From contig JAPJBO010000086.1 of assembly GCA_030068145.1 (NCBI GenBank), positions 67,001 to 131,000 of the forward strand: a stretch of DNA of 64,000 nt, read 5' to 3'. The notes under the pieces are model-generated. The model did not search any database, was not told the DNA's origin, and was given only the letters and a program-made list of their open reading frames with translations. This document shows positions 24,431 through 34,190 of this stretch, piece after piece. Each line of letters starts with the position of its first letter. The first letter of the stretch is position 1. This DNA comes from Diplonema papillatum. Taxonomy: Eukaryota; Euglenozoa; Diplonemea; Diplonemida; Diplonemidae. The position numbers and the translations under genes are program-made.

Positions 24431-26266
24431 CAAGTGACTCAAGAAATGGCTGCACACCAATCTGAAGCGTTTCATCGGGTCTGGAGGTGGTTTCGCCTGG
24501 CACTACACTCTCTTTCTTCTTCTTAGTTCCGTGCTGAGTCAGCTCTGTTTAAAAACTCAGGTTTTGCTCTCCACTCTTGACCGACGCTGAAGATGTTCCC
24601 GAAACGGGGAAAATACCGGCAAGGGTTTAGCTGCCCAGTAGGAGCGAGTTAGTGAGTGTGGGTGCGGAAGAGGTTGAGTAAACATGAGAGAGAGAGAGCA
24701 ATCCTTAAAATTTTGTAGCGCTTGTATGCGTAACGCGTGCTGTTGTGATGACGGGTGTGAGTGTGACGTGAAATGTGTTTTATGTATTTTAAGAGAGCAA
24801 CTGTTCAGGGCTTGTGACGCTTGTATGCGTATTACCGAACGTGTGCTGTGTTCGACATCCTGCTCTGCTGAATGCATTTCGCCCGTATTGTGTACGTCCG
24901 TCTGTGTAGTCGTAGGAAATACAAGAGGGGTAAGACCGTTCGTCTCCTGTTTCCTGCTCGCCATTTCCTTCCTCTCCTCCTGCATTGCCCTTTCTTTTTC
25001 TTCACAAACCTTTTCGCACTTCTTCGCAGTATTAGCGTCTCGGGATACGAACTGCATGCGTGCGCACCTTGGTCTAGAGTGGGATCATTGTGTTGCACTG
25101 GCCAAGCAGCGCTTCATTCGCCTGCCGCGTTCGGTGCACCGGGACTTATTCGTCGGCACTGTGCCGTGTCGCAGGCCCGTGGTGCCTCTCCGCGAGCCAC
25201 GGACCGAGCCAAAGGCTGACTGACACGTTCCCAACAAAGCATTATTGGTACCAATATTGAGTGTGTGGTGCTTTTGAAGATGGATTGTGTCTGGCGCTCT
25301 CTCTCTCCCTTAGGGTTGCCGCCCGAGGGAACCGGCTGTGAGCCAAACTCGACGCCGGTCTCTCCGGATTGCACCAGGAGAAAACTTCGCGGCGGATCAC
25401 AACGCACCCGCCCTGCACGAGGCACGCGCCCAAGACCCGTGCACGGCTACCGTAGCACCCTCCATGTTTGCACGTTCCTCGGATGCTACGGTCGGGAAGG
25501 GGCTTCAATGTAGTTGGGAAAACACGTTCCTTCCCCCGCGTTCTGCGTGTGGGGTTACCACCGGGCAACTGCCGCAGCAGCCGCAGATACGTCCTTCGCC
25601 CTTGGCTCACTTTCGGGAGGTGTCGCTGCTCACCTACCAGTGTGTTCCTGGTTGTGCCCTTTATTGGTACCAATGGTGAGCAGTTGGCAGCGTACTACAT
25701 GAAACTGACCAAAGCAGGTGAGTGCCGCTAGTGCGCGCAAACAAAAAAAAAAGACGGTAACACAAAAAGGCAGTCGACGGCGCACGGACCTGGTTCGCCG
25801 GCACCCAGCGTTTGACGAGCGATTTGCCCATCGCCCCGCAACAGACCTCCACCGGGAATTCTCGCGGCTTCGTCTCATCGCATGCTTCGGGTCCCAACAA
25901 GTGTACTTCTCCTCAAATCCGTTTCCAGGAAGTCAGTCTCCGATCACGGCCATGTTGCAGATCCGGTTGATGGTATTGTAGGTCAGAAGCAGGTGGTTCA
26001 ATGAGTCGCCTGCCCAGGCACGACTAAAGCTGAAAGTGCTGATAGCGGCTGAAACCCGCGATTCTCATGAAAATTTGAACTCTAAAAAATGGGCATGTCA
26101 CCTGTCGTGCAAGACTGAAGGGTACTTGGGACATTCAGGCACGCCAAGTGTTGGTGTGAGGAACCGTTCGGTGTTGCTCTCGTGTGCTCCATATCAGCAG
26201 ACACACCAGGTCGCCTCGGGGGGGCGGGCGCGTGAGGGGCGGGGGTAAGGGGAGGGGGTGGACACT

Positions 26267-29171
26267 ATGGCCGAACTCGCGCTGCGGCAGAACTTGGTAG
26301 CGCCGTGGGGCCCTGACAATGTGATATACGTCGCGCCTGGGGCGCCGGACAGCCTGTGGCTGGTTCGAGGCGGCGAGTGGGGCAAGGCGGAGCCCATCGC
26401 GCTGGAGACCGACGAGTGGAGACGGGACAGTGTCGTCGAGGTCAGCGTGAGCCCGGAGGGCCACTTTCTGATGCTTCGGACGATCGAAACGTGCTGGATA
26501 GCGGAACTCCCGCTGACAGCTTCCGAAGTGCCCGGCAACCGCCTGAAGTGCGGGATACTGTACGACCAGCTGTTGCACGTAACCGCTACGCACTGGCACC
26601 CGCAGTGCGACGACCTCCTCTATTGCCTCGTCGACAACTCGGACCTCGCCATCTACAGCTGCACGTCGATGCAGCTCAACGCCGTGCTGCCCCTCGCAGT
26701 GTCCAGCAGCTCCTCCCCCTCCGTCATGGCCTTCTCTCCCGTTTACCACAGCTTCGGACAAAGTTCGTTTTACATCTTCACCGGCACATCGGCAGGACTC
26801 ATGTATGCTTGCCACCTTTTTCGAGAAAAAGACAAGCCCGTGTAAACCCGCGTGTTAACACCTGCGAAAAATGACACGAAAATTTTGCCTTCAGATAGCG
26901 CGCCACTCGAATCCGTGAAGACCCCCCATTCGACTAAGGTCGCCTGAGGCTTTCAAATCCAATCACAAGCAGTTTCATTCCGAAACATAAAAACCCACAT
27001 CTTTCCCCGCAACGGATGAGCCTTTTTCATCCCGTGTGTCCACACCGATCCGTACCGATCAGAATCACTCATTCACCCCACCCCAGCCATCCAGCTTAGT
27101 ACAAGAGGCAAGCTAAAGAAGACTCGAGAGAATTGATCCCTCGTTACTTCCATACAAGAAGCAGTCCCTCGTTACTTCCATACAAGAAGCGGTCTAAAAA
27201 AGAGTCGAGATAATTGATCCCTCGTTACTTCCATGCAAGAAGCAGTCTAAAAAAGAGTCGAGAGAATTGATCCCTCGTTACTTCCATACAGCGAGCTCCT
27301 GATGCCGGTGGTCGCCCCGGGCTCCGTGATCCCGTCGTCGTGCGTCACCGCCATAACCGACACGGACCTGGCGGCCGAGGTGCACGACCAAATCCCGGAG
27401 TTCGAAGCGATGCTGGAGGCAGAGCTGCCTGAGCACGTATCGACTCAGCCGCCCGAGCTGATCGACGGCGGCTGCATCTCCGCGTCGCGCCGCGTGACCG
27501 TCGACGTCCTCGAAAACGAGATGGTCGTCGGCCTCCGCGCGCAAGAAGTCGAAGCGCCCGGCGGCGGCAGCTCCGCCACCGTCCTCGTCGTCGCCACCGA
27601 CAAGCGCGTCCTCGTCTACCACATGCCCACCGGCTTCGGCCTCCCCCGGCCTTCCCCCCAACCCCCCGGAGCCCCCGACGCGGACTCTCCGCCCGACGAA
27701 GAGCGCGTGGTCCCGTCTGCTGCGCACTCGTTCCCCCCGCGGCCCGCCGGCAGCGGCTTCGACGCCGTCATCGACGCGTGCCGCGTTTTTACCGCGGAAT
27801 CCGCCTCCGGCCCGGAGGAAGCGGGGGGGCAGCCCACGGCTGTGCAGGCGGTGGACCTGCTGGTCGCCGGTGCGAGTGGGGTGGTGCGGGTGGATGTACG
27901 GTATGACTCGGTGGACGTGACCGAGGTTGAGGCCTGGGCGGCGCCGAAGGTCTACCGGGCGGCCAGCCGGGCGAACGAAATCTGCGCGGGGCTCGCATTC
28001 TTCCGCGACGAGCACCCGGAGCTGCAGGCGGTGACCCTCACCGTCGGAGACACGCCCTCCGCCGCCCCTTCCCTCCACCTGCGCGCTCTCTCCCCGGGGG
28101 TTGGCGGCGCCGAGACCGGGCCGGCCGCGGGCGGGCAAAAAACGCGGCGGCACGTGAAGCTGGCGTCTCCGGCGCAAGCCAGCGCCGCGCGGGTAGCGGC
28201 GGTGGTGAAGCTGCGGAAGCTTGAGGAGTGGGCGGCGGGCGGCCCGCGTTCGGTTCTCAACCCGAGCGAGAAGGCGGGGATGGTCTCCGCTGTCAAGCGC
28301 GTGCTCGGTGCCGACGGCGTCGGGGGCGGCGAGGCGCCGTTTTCGACGAAGCCGACGCGGGTGGTGCTTGAGGACTACTTCGCGGAACACCTCGCGCCCG
28401 CCCTGGCAGCCCGCGCCGAGGCGGCGGCGGCGCTGGCCGCCGTGGCCGGCGTGCTGCAGCAGCGGCTGCGGGGCCGCGCCGAAGAAGTAGCGCGGCTGCG
28501 CGCGGAGCTGGAGCAACTCCACGAGGCCGCGCGGCGGGCCGCGGCCGAGAGGCAGGCACGGTGCGCCGCGGCGGTCGGCCGGGTGCGCGGCAGCCTGGGC
28601 GACACGGACGGGTTTGCCGCGCCGTTCCGGCTGGCCAAGGCCGTGCAGCGGGTCAACAGCTCGTTCTCGGCCCACCTGCCGCGGCTGAAGGTCGAACCCA
28701 ACCGCGGCGCGCTCCGCGCGCGGATGGCCGCCGCCGGCGCGCCGCTCACCGCGGCGCACCAGCAGGCGTGCGGCGCCGAGGCGTTCTCGCTCGCCGTGCG
28801 CCCGGACGGCTCCGGGCTCGTCAAGGTGCTCCTCATGGACGGATCGTCCGCGTCATTCCCCGCGACCTGCCTCCAGCAGATCAGCACGTCGCAAATGGAA
28901 CAGTATGCCCTTCTTCTTGTGTCCAACAAGTGCAATTTCTCAAGAACAAAAACCGGTCGATAGCAGCGTACTATCCTCACTCCCGTAAAACAGGTTTGAA
29001 GGAAGTGCGCACAAACAAAGGAAGCGCCAGATCCGTTTTTTTTATCCTTACAGGCCGCTGCTTTGTAGGAAATACTTGAGGAGGCTGGCAGCTGCGAAAT
29101 ATCGAGGGTCGGGGGAGGGAGGGGAGGGACTCCCCACAATCGCAACAATGTCCACGCGAAACACAAAATAA
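26267..29171 (+). CDS. Nup88-like nucleoporin
   Basis: Three exons, join 26267-26802, 27292-28902, 29054-29171, both introns phase 2, about 754 aa. The N-terminal half resembles the Nup88 beta-propeller: THWHPQCDDLLYCL, LVDNSDLAIYSC, VMAFSPVYHSFG and YIFTGTSAGL, continuing across the first junction into IELLMPVVAPGS. The C-terminal third is alanine- and arginine-rich coiled coil (about residues 560-640). A further amphipathic stretch (AKAVQRVNSSFSAHLPRLKV) sits where Nup88 has its LLHSFHSELP helix. Nup88 family members sit on the cytoplasmic side of the nuclear pore with Nup214 and Nup62. The third exon (QPLLCRKYLRRLAAAKYRG to TAA at 29169) is predicted only from splice-site and frame agreement. 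If the second intron is not spliced, the protein ends at 28963. Start choice: first ATG after the CTCCATATCAGCAG acceptor-like site. Confidence 0.65.
26803..27291 (+). other. intron 1 of the Nup88-like gene
   Basis: Donor CAT|GTATGC, acceptor TTCCATACAG|CGAG, phase 2, 489 bp. Splicing joins GGACTCAT to CGAGCTC and restores the expected propeller motif. The 3' half is a tandem repeat that multiplies the acceptor region. Confidence 0.75.
27085..27291 (+). repeat. tandem repeats covering the intron 3' splice region
   Basis: CCCTCGTTACTTCCAT occurs at 27138, 27166, 27219 and 27272 (spacing 28, 53 and 53 bp). The ~53-bp unit runs from AATTGATCCCTCG to AAAAAGAGTCGAGA. The last copy ends CCATACAG, the inferred acceptor; earlier copies end CCATACAAG or CCATGCAAG. 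Confidence 0.93.
28903..29053 (+). other. probable intron 2 of the Nup88-like gene
   Basis: Donor GGAACA|GTATGC, acceptor TATCCTTACAG|G, phase 2, 151 bp. It has the same donor hexamer as intron 1 and the phosphatase intron. It contains part of a dispersed repeat (GCGCACAAACAAA) also seen near 19880, 25735, 59440 and 62100. Confidence 0.5.
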
Positions 29172-32100
29172 ATCTGGGTTTCGTGGCGGGTGTAGGCGTT
29201 CAACGAAAAAGACCTATTTTATAGTTGTATTGTTTCTCCCCCTCTAGCCTCCTTCGAAGTAAGCACAAGGCAGCCCCTCGAGTATTTTTTTGTCGTATAC
29301 CCGTATAATACCGAACCGAGAAGATTCATATTACGACGATGCTGACGAGAACTGTTTTCACCACAAGATTCGCCGCTCCTACTGTTTGTTGACGGCTGGC
29401 CATTTCCGATACTGCGCTGACTCGGCGCTGCCATTTGGGGCTGGCTTCAACGAAGCCGATGCTTCTTGCGCTGCCTTCGTACCCAACGCATCCCATGCTT
29501 GTCAGAAAGCGCTGCAGCGGGGTCGACTGATAGCCTCTGGGTTAGCATTGGGTTATTATTCGATTTGTCTAAAACTATTCCGGGGAGGCATGAGTGTGTC
29601 AAACAGTAGCAGGGTCACATGACGTGTCAAAGAACTGGTATTATTCTTCCCCTTTCGCAATGCGTGCAAACAAAATACAGGTGGGCGAAATCGCTGACCC
29701 TCGCGCAGAGTCGAGAGGAGCAAAATGACAAGTATGCCCATCTCGTCTTCTTTTCCCAACGCAGCTGCTGCGCACCAGCAAAGGGGTGCTTGTTGTGGGG
29801 TTTACAGAGGTGTCTCGGCATCTCCGGGGCACCATGTGAATGACGGGTGAATGACAAGCACCGAAAACAAGGTGACCCTTCCACGTGTTCGGTCGATCGC
29901 CATTCAAGCGAAAAAGCCACAATAAACGCTAGAAAAAACATTGCGCGCCCCCTCTCACTGCCTGGGCACGGCGGCCACGCAGCTTCCTAAGCGCGCGTGC
30001 TTCGTAGTTGATCCAGCAGTGCCGGCCACTCAAGCTCCTTGTGTTGTGTTTGTGGTGAATCATCACAAACCATGAAGGACTGCCAGTATCCCTCTGTCAC
30101 GAGCGCTGTGAACGAAACCGCAAACACACGACTGCAGGAAAACCGAGGATCTCATTCGCAAGGTGGCGACCACAGTTACGTCGGTGTACCACCAGCTTTG
30201 CGCCGCTGTCCACCTGAAGCCCTAGCAGCACGTTTCGGTCGCACGCTTCAACGAAGTGGCAAGTGGCTGTATTCTTGCGGGCATCAGCAGCGCGTGGCCG
30301 TGGGCTGTTCGACTTCGAGCAACCGTGACAACGACAGCCTGCCTGACTGAAAACAGGGAGTCGTACTACCCGGAGTCGCAAACTTGATGGGCTTGCTCCA
30401 TCAGTAGATTGAAGCCAAGCCGTGACGAACCCCAATCTGCCGCGGCCAGGTCACCTGAACCTAGCGACCACGAGATGAGCAAAGTTGGAAGAAACCCCTT
30501 CGTGTCTAGTAGTGTCCACCCAACACGCAAGCGCTGGTATACCGCTGGATGTACCAGTGCTTGACGGGTGCGTGACGGTAGGGTCGTATTTTCGAGTGGG
30601 ACGAGAAGCACGGTTCAAAGCAACACACTTCTCGACTACAAGAGGCCAGACCAAAGGGTTCTGGCCTGCGCAATTCCAATGCCATTCTCCGACAGGCCTG
30701 TGTATTGGGTCAACCGTATCGTGGTGCTGCTCAGTTGATCGTACGTGCGGCCGGCGTACGGCTGCACGGCTGCACGGCTGCACTTAAACCCACTCAACCT
30801 GAGGACGGCCCGACACCGAAAAACCGGGGCAACTTCGTGCTTGTACCGCAGGTTTCGAACCCTCGGTTTGAGGTGGCGGGAATAGGAAAGACCTTCTAGC
30901 TTTTGGTGTCTTTGGTCCTTCTGCGGCGGCGCCAGTGCGCTGCATCCAAGCTCAATTTTTTGTAAGTTCCGGACCTCTTTCTCTGTCATCACGTTAGATC
31001 GAAATGCGTTTTTTTTTCTTCTGGTTTGGTTCTTGGACGTTCATCAAACGACTGGACGGGTATCGAGGCGAGTGGAGGTTGCGGGCGTTTTGCCTATTTG
31101 CGCAGCAGTTGCGGGAACTGCACAACGCCTGTAGTGCCTGTGGTACTACGTGTGGTGATATGTGGTGGTATGTGATACCACGTAGCATCAGGAGGTCGGT
31201 GGATACACCACGCAGCGGTCGAGAAACAACAATGTCTGGAGGCTGGATAACATTCTGGGATTCGCACTCATAGTGAAGTCAGGATGACTCGCGCCGCCTC
31301 CTTCCAGCAGAGAGTGATCCTCTCAACGTCGGCCACACAGAGGACTTGCCGTTGTTCGCTCGGCAGGCGGGCACGGGTGTCCATAACAAGAAGGAAGGCG
31401 CCAAGTCGTTGAAAAATGTGCCATCACTTGTGGTGATCTGTATCACAGTCATCTTCAGCAAAACATGAAAGATGAGTTCACCGTGCACACAAATCGTGAG
31501 GTACCTCTCTTCGTCAACCAGGCGTACAGTTGGCCAACATGCAACTGCCTTTTTCAATGTGAAGAGTGACGATGAGAAGAAAGACCCAAATCTCTGCCTG
31601 CGCTTCCTCAACCTGAACATACCGACAATCGCTGTTTGTGTCTGATTCTGTTCATCTAACACGGCGGCAATTGCCGCAAGTGCACGTTCTGCGTACCGCT
31701 TCGTCTCGACCCTGTTCGATCCGTGCCCAGTGTTGCCAACGGCCCTTCTCGTCAGTCGGTTTCCTTTAGATCTTCGGCTTCAGCCGCATCCATTTTTTTC
31801 GGTTTTCTTTTTTTGCCCTTCTTGCTGTGTACAAGCACCAGCCATCTGGAGGTTCCGGGCTTTCAACAAGCATGAGCTTGGTGCCACTTTACACTGTGTG
31901 TGTACGATTGTCTGTGTGCGAGCCCCGGGATGGTATTCAGACTCCGGACCCAACTGAAATTAGCCAGGATTTCGGTACTCAGGCGCCGGAACCTGCGTGT
32001 CTCAGCTGCTCAAGCCCTACCCTGGCTCGAAGGTCCCGTCTCCCAAGCCAGCCGGAAAAACTGTTTTGACGGGCAACCGGCGCTTTGCTCGTGCGCCCAG

Positions 32101-32436
32101 GCAAATGCCGTCGCGTCCAGACATCTTCACCACGCGGGCACCAGTCGGCTTTATACTACGCGCGCCGCCCTCCCTCGCACGACTATACTGAGCGGGTCCA
32201 GCCTTGTTTGGTAGTTTTGTAGTTAAGAATGCAGACAACTTGTGGCAAGAGTTTGCATTGGTCAGTACGTGACTAGCTTTTCGTTCGTACCGTGTCGTGC
32301 TTCAGGCAATACTGTGAAAGACAGCGGCAGGCAAATCTGTGCAGCTCCAGGAGATAGGGATGGACCTGATAGACCTTGATAGAACGTGTTGTACCGTGAT
32401 TGACATCGGCAGGCAATGCGATGCAGTTCCAGGGAC
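29172..32436. other. intergenic region, dispersed repeats
   Basis: No supported gene. A 110-codon frame at 29290-29622 has no ATG start or GC3 bias. Short hairpins such as GTGGTATGTGATACCAC occur near 31168. GCACGGCTGCACGGCTGCAC is a short tandem near 30764. The segment 32335-32465 matches an intronic segment at about 8067-8170. Confidence 0.45.
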
Positions 32437-32688
32437 AGGGATGGACCGCTTAGTACTACGAGTAAAACGAACTCGGTTAGAGGAGGTGCTTCGGCAACCA
32501 GACACGTGCCTGCTCCGTGCCCTACGACGTCTCTTCGGCGGCGGCCAATCGGCTTTTTGCAGCGTCATTCACTTTTTCACAGGGAACAACCTCTCCCCAC
32601 ACGGTCTTCCGGAGACTCTAAAGCGCCGGTCTCAAGAAAGAAGTTGCAAAGAAAAGAAAAAAAGCTTTAACAAAACGAGAGAAGAAAA

Positions 32689-33018
32689 ATGCGTGCGTCC
32701 GGGAAAGACTTCGACATCTCCGTGGGGGCGCAGGTGGTCTACAGAGGATGCATGGCGGTGGTCAATACCAGGGGCCCTTGCACCACGCGTCGGGAAGCTG
32801 GGTGGGCGTGCAGTTCGCCGACGCCGCCGAAGGGCGGAACGACGGCAGCACCGGCGGGAAGAAGTACATCGACAGGCCGCCGAACCGGTGCCTGTTCGTC
32901 CGCCCGGGCAACGTGGTGCCGACGGCGTCCGGCGGCCACCAGTCGGCTTTTTCGCAGTGGCAGGTCTTCGACGCGGTCAGCAAGGGCGATGGACCGGCTT
33001 TTACTACGAGTAAAATAG
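32689..33018 (+). pseudogene. CAP-Gly module copy 1, frameshifted
   Basis: Same start as the functional gene, but one G is missing (GTGGTCAATACCAG instead of GTGGTCAAGTACCAG). The frame leaves the CAP-Gly sequence after about 25 residues. The leader upstream is complete, so it may still be transcribed. Confidence 0.85.
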
Positions 33019-33188
33019 GGACTGCCAATCGGCTTTTTTTGCAGGCTTTTTGCAGCATCATTTCACTTTTTCACAGGGAACAACCTCTCCCCACACGGTC
33101 TTCCGGAGACTCTAAAGCGCCGGCCTCAAGAACGAAGTTGCAAACAAAAAGAAAACAAAAAAAGCTTTAACAAAACGAGAGAAGAAAA

Positions 33189-33671
33189 ATGCGTGCGTCC
33201 GGGAAAGACTGCGACATCTCCGTGGGGGCGCAGGTGGTCTACAGAGGATGCATGGCGGTGGTCAAGTACCAGGGGCCCTTGCACCACGCGTCGGGAAGCT
33301 GGGTGGGCGTGCAGTTCGCCGATGCCGCCGAAGGGCGGAACGACGGCAGCACCGGCGGGAAGAAGTACATCGACAGGCCGCCGAACCGGTGCCTGTTCGT
33401 CCGCCCGGGCAACGTGGTGCCGACGGCGTCCGGCGGCCACCAGTCGGCTTTTTCGCAGTGGCAGGTCTTCGACGCGGTCAGCAAGGGCGACGGTCCGGCT
33501 TTTACTACGAGTAACATAGGGACTGCCAATCGGCTTTTTTTGCAGGCTTTTTGCAGCGTCATTTCACTTTTTCACAGGGAACAACCTCTCCCCACACGGT
33601 CTTCCGGAGACTCTAAAGCGCCGGCCTCAAGAACGAAGTTGCAAACAAAAAGAAAACAAAAAAAGCTTTAA
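33189..33671 (+). CDS. stand-alone CAP-Gly protein, copy 2 (partial duplicate)
   Basis: 160 codons. The first ~100 residues encode an intact CAP-Gly domain (GCMAVVKYQG, WVGVQF, GRNDGS, NRCLFVRPGNVVP). The remaining ~60 residues are read from the leader of the next copy (DGPAFTTSNIGTAN onwards) and end in a lysine-rich stretch at its A-run. CAP-Gly domains bind the EEY/F tails of tubulin and EB proteins. It has its own acceptor-like leader and start. Whether it is expressed or is simply a by-product of duplication is unknown. Confidence 0.5.
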   Translation: MRASGKDCDISVGAQVVYRGCMAVVKYQGPLHHASGSWVGVQFADAAEGRNDGSTGGKKYIDRPPNRCLFVRPGNVVPTASGGHQSAFSQWQVFDAVSKGDGPAFTTSNIGTANRLFLQAFCSVISLFHREQPLPTRSSGDSKAPASRTKLQTKRKQKKL

Positions 33672-33689
33672 CAAAACGAGAGAAGAAAA

Positions 33690-34172
33690 ATGCGTGCGTC
33701 CGGGAAAGACTGCGACATCTCCGTGGGGGCGCAGGTGGTCTACAGAGGATGCATGGCGGTGGTCAAGTACCAGGGGCCCTTGCACCACGCGTCGGGAAGC
33801 TGGGTGGGCGTGCAGTTCGCCGACGCCGCCGAAGGGCGGAACGACGGCAGCACCGGCGGGAAGAAGTACTTCGACAGGCCGCCTAACCGGTGCCTGTTCG
33901 TCCGCCCGGGCAACGTGGTGCCGACGGCGTCCGGCGGCCACCAGTCGGCTTTTTCGCAGTGGCAGGTCTTCGACGCGGTCAGCAAGGGCGATGGACCGGC
34001 TTTTACTACGAGTAAAATAGGGACTGCCAATCGGCTTTTTTTGCAGGCTTTTTGCAGCGTCATTTCACTTTTTCACAGGGAACAACCTCTCCCCACACGG
34101 TCTTCCGGAGACTCTAAAGCGCCGGCCTCAAGAAAGAAGTTGCAAAAAAAAAAAAAAAAAAAAAAGCTTTAA
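33690..34172 (+). CDS. stand-alone CAP-Gly protein, copy 3 (partial duplicate)
   Basis: 160 codons, almost identical to copy 2. Differences include YFDRPPN for YIDRPPN. The CAP-Gly segment is intact. The tail is again translated leader sequence of the next unit, ending KKKKKKKL at a 22-A run. It lies directly upstream of the full gene's own leader. If transcribed and processed at its own AG, it would give a short soluble microtubule-tip binder without the phosphatase. Confidence 0.5.
   Translation: MRASGKDCDISVGAQVVYRGCMAVVKYQGPLHHASGSWVGVQFADAAEGRNDGSTGGKKYFDRPPNRCLFVRPGNVVPTASGGHQSAFSQWQVFDAVSKGDGPAFTTSKIGTANRLFLQAFCSVISLFHREQPLPTRSSGDSKAPASRKKLQKKKKKKKL
34041..34078 (+). promoter_or_regulatory. 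clustered 3' splice-like acceptors before the phosphatase start
   Basis: TTTTTTTGCAG, TTTTTGCAG and CACTTTTTCACAG place three AG dinucleotides at 34046, 34057 and 34078. The first ATG downstream is the start at 34191. The arrangement is repeated in the upstream units. It fits trans-splice acceptors, but a 5'-UTR intron end is also possible. Confidence 0.45.
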
Positions 34173-34190
34173 AAAAACGAGAGAAGAAAA

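Larger units (their letters stand above)
32437..34190 (+). repeat. three tandem ~501-bp copies of the phosphatase leader and CAP-Gly exon
   Basis: Start codons lie at 32689, 33189, 33690 and 34191, spaced 500, 501 and 501 bp. Each unit holds the same leader (TTTTTGCAG acceptors, CTCCCCACACGGTCTTCCGG, an A-rich stretch, GAGAGAAGAAAAATG) and the CAP-Gly coding segment. In each extra copy the homology to the full gene ends at GCGGTCAGCAAGGGCGA, where the next leader begins. The fourth unit continues into the full gene. Confidence 0.97.

Noticed and set aside
24684..25223. 179-codon cysteine-rich frame
   Set aside because: Its cysteine pattern arises from an internal DNA repeat; low GC3 and no signal peptide or acceptor.
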